Positions 61,468 to 64,000 of a stretch of 64,000 bases of DNA are shown one piece after another. Every line of letters starts with the position of its first letter. The first letter of the stretch is position 1. The notes beneath the pieces were generated by a model. It saw nothing but the letters and a program-made list of their open reading frames with translations. It ran no database searches and was not told where the DNA came from. Origin of the DNA: Thalassobellus sp050294475 (GTDB lineage: Bacteria > Bacteroidota > Bacteroidia > Flavobacteriales > Flavobacteriaceae); NCBI GenBank assembly GCA_050294475.1, contig JBNKOE010000001.1, forward strand, positions 1 through 64,000. Direction: 5' to 3'. The position numbers and the translations under genes are program-made.

Positions 61468-62631
61468 TTATTTTGAAGCAAACAATTTAACATCTTGCTC
61501 ACTCACCTCGGTACCACCTAATATTATTAATCGCTCAATAACATTTCGTAATTCTCTAATATTACCTGTCCAATCATACTCTTGAAGCAATTTTATAGCC
61601 TTGTCTGAAAATAATTTTTTAGCGGTTCCCTGCTCTGTTGCAATTTTGTCAGAAAAATAATTTACTAACAATGGAATATCTTCACGTCTGTCATTTAAAG
61701 CAGGAACTTTTATTAAAATAACGGCAAGTCTGTGATATAAATCTTCTCTAAATCTTCCTGCTTCAATTTCCTTTTTTAAATTCTTATTGGTTGCAGCAAC
61801 AACACGCACATCTACTTTAATATCTTTATCACTACCTACACGTTGTATTCTACTTTCTTGTAATGCACGCAATACTTTTGCTTGAGCCGATAAACTCATA
61901 TCTCCTATTTCATCTAAAAAAATAGTACCACCATTAGCAGCTTCAAATTTCCCTGCTCTATCTTTTGCTGCACTCGTAAAAGCACCTTTTACATGACCAA
62001 ATAATTCACTTTCAATTAATTCAGAAGGAATAGCTGCACAATTAACCTCAATCATATTCCCTTTTGCTCTAGCACTTTTTTCATGTAACCAATGGGCAAC
62101 AAGTTCTTTTCCTGTTCCGTTTGGTCCCGTAATTAAAACACGAGCATCGGTTGGTGCTACCTTATCTATAATATCTTTGATTTGAGAAATAGCAGCACTA
62201 TCTCCTATCATTTCGTATTTCTTACTTACTTTCTTCTTAAGAATTTTATTTTCTACAACTAATTCTTTTCTATCTAAAGCATTACGAACCGTGTTTAATA
62301 AGCGGTTTAAATCTGGTGGTTTCGATATATAATCAAAAGCTCCTAAACGCATTGTATTTACCGCGGTATCTAAATCGCCATGACCAGAAATCATAACAAT
62401 AGGTGTCTCTGGTTTTATTTTTTTTGTAGCTTCTAATACTTCAACACCATCCATTTTTGGCATTTTTATATCACAAAGTATCAAATCAAAATCATCATTC
62501 TTTATTTTTTCAATACCAGACAAACCATCTTCTGCCTCCTCTACTTGGTAGGTATCATTTTCTTCTGAAAGAATTTTAACTAATACTCTTCTAATAGCTG
62601 CTTCGTCTTCTATGACTAATATTTTTGGCAT
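61468..62631 (-). CDS. NtrC-type response regulator without DNA-binding domain
   Basis: 387 residues: a receiver domain (D54 in LILCDIKMPKMDG, K104) and a sigma-54-type AAA+ domain with Walker A GPNGTGKE (169-176), the loop GAFTSA (216-221, usually GAFTGA) and Walker B GGTIFLDEIG. It ends at LGGTEVSEQDVKLFASK, right after the AAA+ C-terminal helices, so there is no Fis-type helix-turn-helix. It could act on sigma-54 from solution or through a partner. It is the third gene of an operon with the MscS channel (4-nt gap) and the ABC-2 permease. No histidine kinase gene is in the window. Confidence 0.9.
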   Translation of the reverse strand: MPKILVIEDEAAIRRVLVKILSEENDTYQVEEAEDGLSGIEKIKNDDFDLILCDIKMPKMDGVEVLEATKKIKPETPIVMISGHGDLDTAVNTMRLGAFDYISKPPDLNRLLNTVRNALDRKELVVENKILKKKVSKKYEMIGDSAAISQIKDIIDKVAPTDARVLITGPNGTGKELVAHWLHEKSARAKGNMIEVNCAAIPSELIESELFGHVKGAFTSAAKDRAGKFEAANGGTIFLDEIGDMSLSAQAKVLRALQESRIQRVGSDKDIKVDVRVVAATNKNLKKEIEAGRFREDLYHRLAVILIKVPALNDRREDIPLLVNYFSDKIATEQGTAKKLFSDKAIKLLQEYDWTGNIRELRNVIERLIILGGTEVSEQDVKLFASK

Positions 62632-62635
62632 ATTT

Positions 62636-63559
62636 CTATTTTTTTATAATATGTATATCGCGTTGTGGAAACGGGATAGTGATGTTATGTTCTCTAAATA
62701 ATCTATCTATTTCAAAACGAATTTCACTTTTAGGAAAACGAACATTAAAACTATCATTTATTGTAAATACAAGTTTAAAGTTTAAGGAACTATCTCCAAA
62801 ATCTGTAAATAAAACGGTTGGCTCGGGGTATTGCAAAACCTCTTTTTGATTAGTTGCAGCTTCAAGTAAAACCTTTTTTACTAATTGCACATCGCTACCG
62901 TAAGCAACACCAACATCGACACTTTCTCTGGTAGTTGTACCATTTTGAGTCCAATTATAAAGACTATTAGTCAAATATAAATGATTAGGAATTATTAATA
63001 CTTTATTATCTACAGTGGTAGCTCTAGTTGTTCTTAATTTAATTTCTTCTACTCTACCTACTTTTCCTTCTAACTCAATAATATCACCAACATGTACAGT
63101 TTGATCTATTAATATAAAAATACCCGAAATTATATCTTGAAATAAAGTTTGAAGAGCTAAACCAACACCAATTAGCAATGCTGCAGATGCTGCAAAAATA
63201 GTTGTTACATTAATTCCTATGGAGTCGAAAACTATAAGTACAACAATTATATAAATTAGCCATCGTGCAAAAGAAAATACGGTGTTAAATTTTGCCTTAT
63301 CGGATACTGGCATATTTCTAGTAATAAGCTTTTTTGCCCATCGTAAAAGATATGTTGTTGCTATTATTACAACTAAAACTAATAAAACATACTTTACTTT
63401 TAAAACAATATCATGAGCATCTTTACCTGTACCATAAGTAAAGTCTATAAGTTTAAATTCGAGAAAATCCGTAATCTTTTCCCAAATTGAACTATTGGTT
63501 ATAGCATCACCCACTTCCTCTACTTCTTTTTCTATTTTATTTGTTACTTTACTTTGCAT
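62636..63559 (-). CDS. Mechanosensitive ion channel (MscS family)
   Basis: 307 residues with an N-terminal amphipathic part, three membrane segments (about 48-68, 95-115, 118-140), the pore helix with ALLIGVGLALQTLFQDIISGIFIL, and the cytoplasmic beta domain (VGDIIELEGKVGRVEEIKLRTTRATTVDNKVLIIPNH). It relieves pressure on osmotic downshock. It is tightly coupled: the ABC-2 permease stop is 1 nt away and the response regulator starts 4 nt after its stop. Confidence 0.92.
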   Translation of the reverse strand: MQSKVTNKIEKEVEEVGDAITNSSIWEKITDFLEFKLIDFTYGTGKDAHDIVLKVKYVLLVLVVIIATTYLLRWAKKLITRNMPVSDKAKFNTVFSFARWLIYIIVVLIVFDSIGINVTTIFAASAALLIGVGLALQTLFQDIISGIFILIDQTVHVGDIIELEGKVGRVEEIKLRTTRATTVDNKVLIIPNHLYLTNSLYNWTQNGTTTRESVDVGVAYGSDVQLVKKVLLEAATNQKEVLQYPEPTVLFTDFGDSSLNFKLVFTINDSFNVRFPKSEIRFEIDRLFREHNITIPFPQRDIHIIKK

Positions 63560-63560
63560 T

Positions 63561-64000
63561 TTAATACTTTATCCATTTTATAATTTCTTTGTAGCTTGGT
63601 TTTTTTCCATACATTAAAATACCAACGCGGTAAATTTTTGACGCAAACCAAACAGTAAACATAAAAGTACCAATTAATATCAACAATGATACCAACTGTT
63701 GCCATAAAGGTACTCCAAACGGTATACGCATGAGCATAACTACTGGTGATGTTAATGGAATAAACGAAAACACAGTAGAAACAGTACCGTGAGGGTCTTC
63801 AATAACTGTAAATATACCAATATAAACGGCCAACATTAATGGCATTATAATTGGCAACATAAATTGCTGTGTATCTGTTTCGTTATCAACAGCAGCTCCT
63901 ATTGCTGCATAAAATGAGCTATATAAAAGATAACCTCCTATGAAAAATAGGATAAAAGCAAAAATAAGATTAGTAAGTGGTAAATTATAAAAAGCTAACA
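63561..64000 (-). CDS. ABC-2 family permease (NatB/YhaP-like), 5' end outside the window
   Basis: The C-terminal 145 residues of a membrane protein. The frame stays open to the window edge and reads LAFYNLPLTNLIFAF, then GAAVDNETDTQQFMLPIIMP and FSFIPLTSPVVMLMRIPFGVP, typical of the C-terminal half of NatB/YhaP-type sodium or drug exporters. Hydrophobic segments alternate with short loops. The start and its ATPase partner lie beyond 64000. It is the first visible gene of the operon with MscS and the NtrC-type regulator. Confidence 0.8.
   Translation of the reverse strand, partial: LAFYNLPLTNLIFAFILFFIGGYLLYSSFYAAIGAAVDNETDTQQFMLPIIMPLMLAVYIGIFTVIEDPHGTVSTVFSFIPLTSPVVMLMRIPFGVPLWQQLVSLLILIGTFMFTVWFASKIYRVGILMYGKKPSYKEIIKWIKY

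Noticed and set aside
1..64000. Prophage, integrated plasmid, defence system or CRISPR
   Set aside because: No integrase, capsid, restriction, toxin-antitoxin pair, transposase or repeat-spacer array was seen in any part of the window.

Overview
The window looks like a chromosomal segment of a marine member of the Flavobacteriaceae (Bacteroidota). The DNA is very AT-rich. Many genes are preceded by the Bacteroidota -7 promoter element TAnnTTTG and have no Shine-Dalgarno sequence. Other lineage markers are type 9 secretion (T9SS) type-B C-terminal domains, a flavobacterial carotenoid cluster, DUF5606 and many SPII lipoproteins. I see no transposase, integrase, phage module or CRISPR array, so this reads as ordinary vertically inherited chromosome with some accessory surface-glycan and surface-protein genes.

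Layout. 0.2-3.5 kb: translation operon thrS-infC-rpmI-rplT; infC appears to start at AUA. 3.5-7.7 kb: yjbQ, a frameshifted lipoprotein, an exported protein of a family often labelled asparagine synthetase B, and a WG-repeat protein. 7.9-13.8 kb, minus strand: dnaB, accA, then a tgt/LptF-LptG-type permease/EamA operon. 14-17.3 kb: outer-membrane beta-barrel, FKBP-like lipoprotein, S4 RNA-binding protein, phosphoribosyltransferase, aroK. 17.5-17.7 kb: tRNA-Lys(UUU) and tRNA-Leu(GAG). 17.8-22.2 kb: a B12-dependent MerR (CarH-like) regulator followed by crtI-crtB-crtZ-lycopene cyclase, a zeaxanthin pathway probably under light control. 22.2-27.6 kb, minus strand: 2-hydroxyacid dehydrogenase, TlpA-like thioredoxin, a duplicated-domain lipoprotein beside a Crp regulator, DUF5606, def, ruvX, and a small exported protein.

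27.9-34.8 kb: dapD, then an envelope-glycan region (LTA-synthase-like sulfatase, two family-2 glycosyltransferases, a possible third glycosyltransferase, a Kdo/InaA-type kinase, DUF1919). 34.9-41.5 kb: tsaC-like, CCA transferase/HD, heme A synthase, a pRiA4b ORF-3-like protein, a protein of unknown family in which I see a kinase-like motif order, and an ABC transporter pair. 41.5-49.3 kb: two large T9SS type-B exported proteins, the second with a choice-of-anchor L domain and about 11 repeated modules. 49.3-56.5 kb: uvrB, a TerB-like protein, DUF1456, sucC, lysA and a beta-propeller lipoprotein. 56.8-64 kb: fatty acid hydroxylase, DUF1624 acyltransferase, DinB-like protein, PPK2, a coiled-coil exported protein, and a minus-strand operon of ABC-2 permease (cut by the window edge), MscS channel and an NtrC-type response regulator that lacks its DNA-binding domain.

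The observations I would look at first are: the CarH-type photosensor with an inverted repeat wrapped around the crtI promoter; the cryptic kinase-like protein at 38.5-39.6 kb; the SSB-like acidic tip on DnaB together with a DnaA box and GTTAAC repeats upstream of dnaB; a Tgt without its zinc cysteines; the HTH-less NtrC-type regulator; and two terminators whose hairpin loop holds the stop codon of the preceding gene. All functional calls come from reading motifs by eye; no database search was run.
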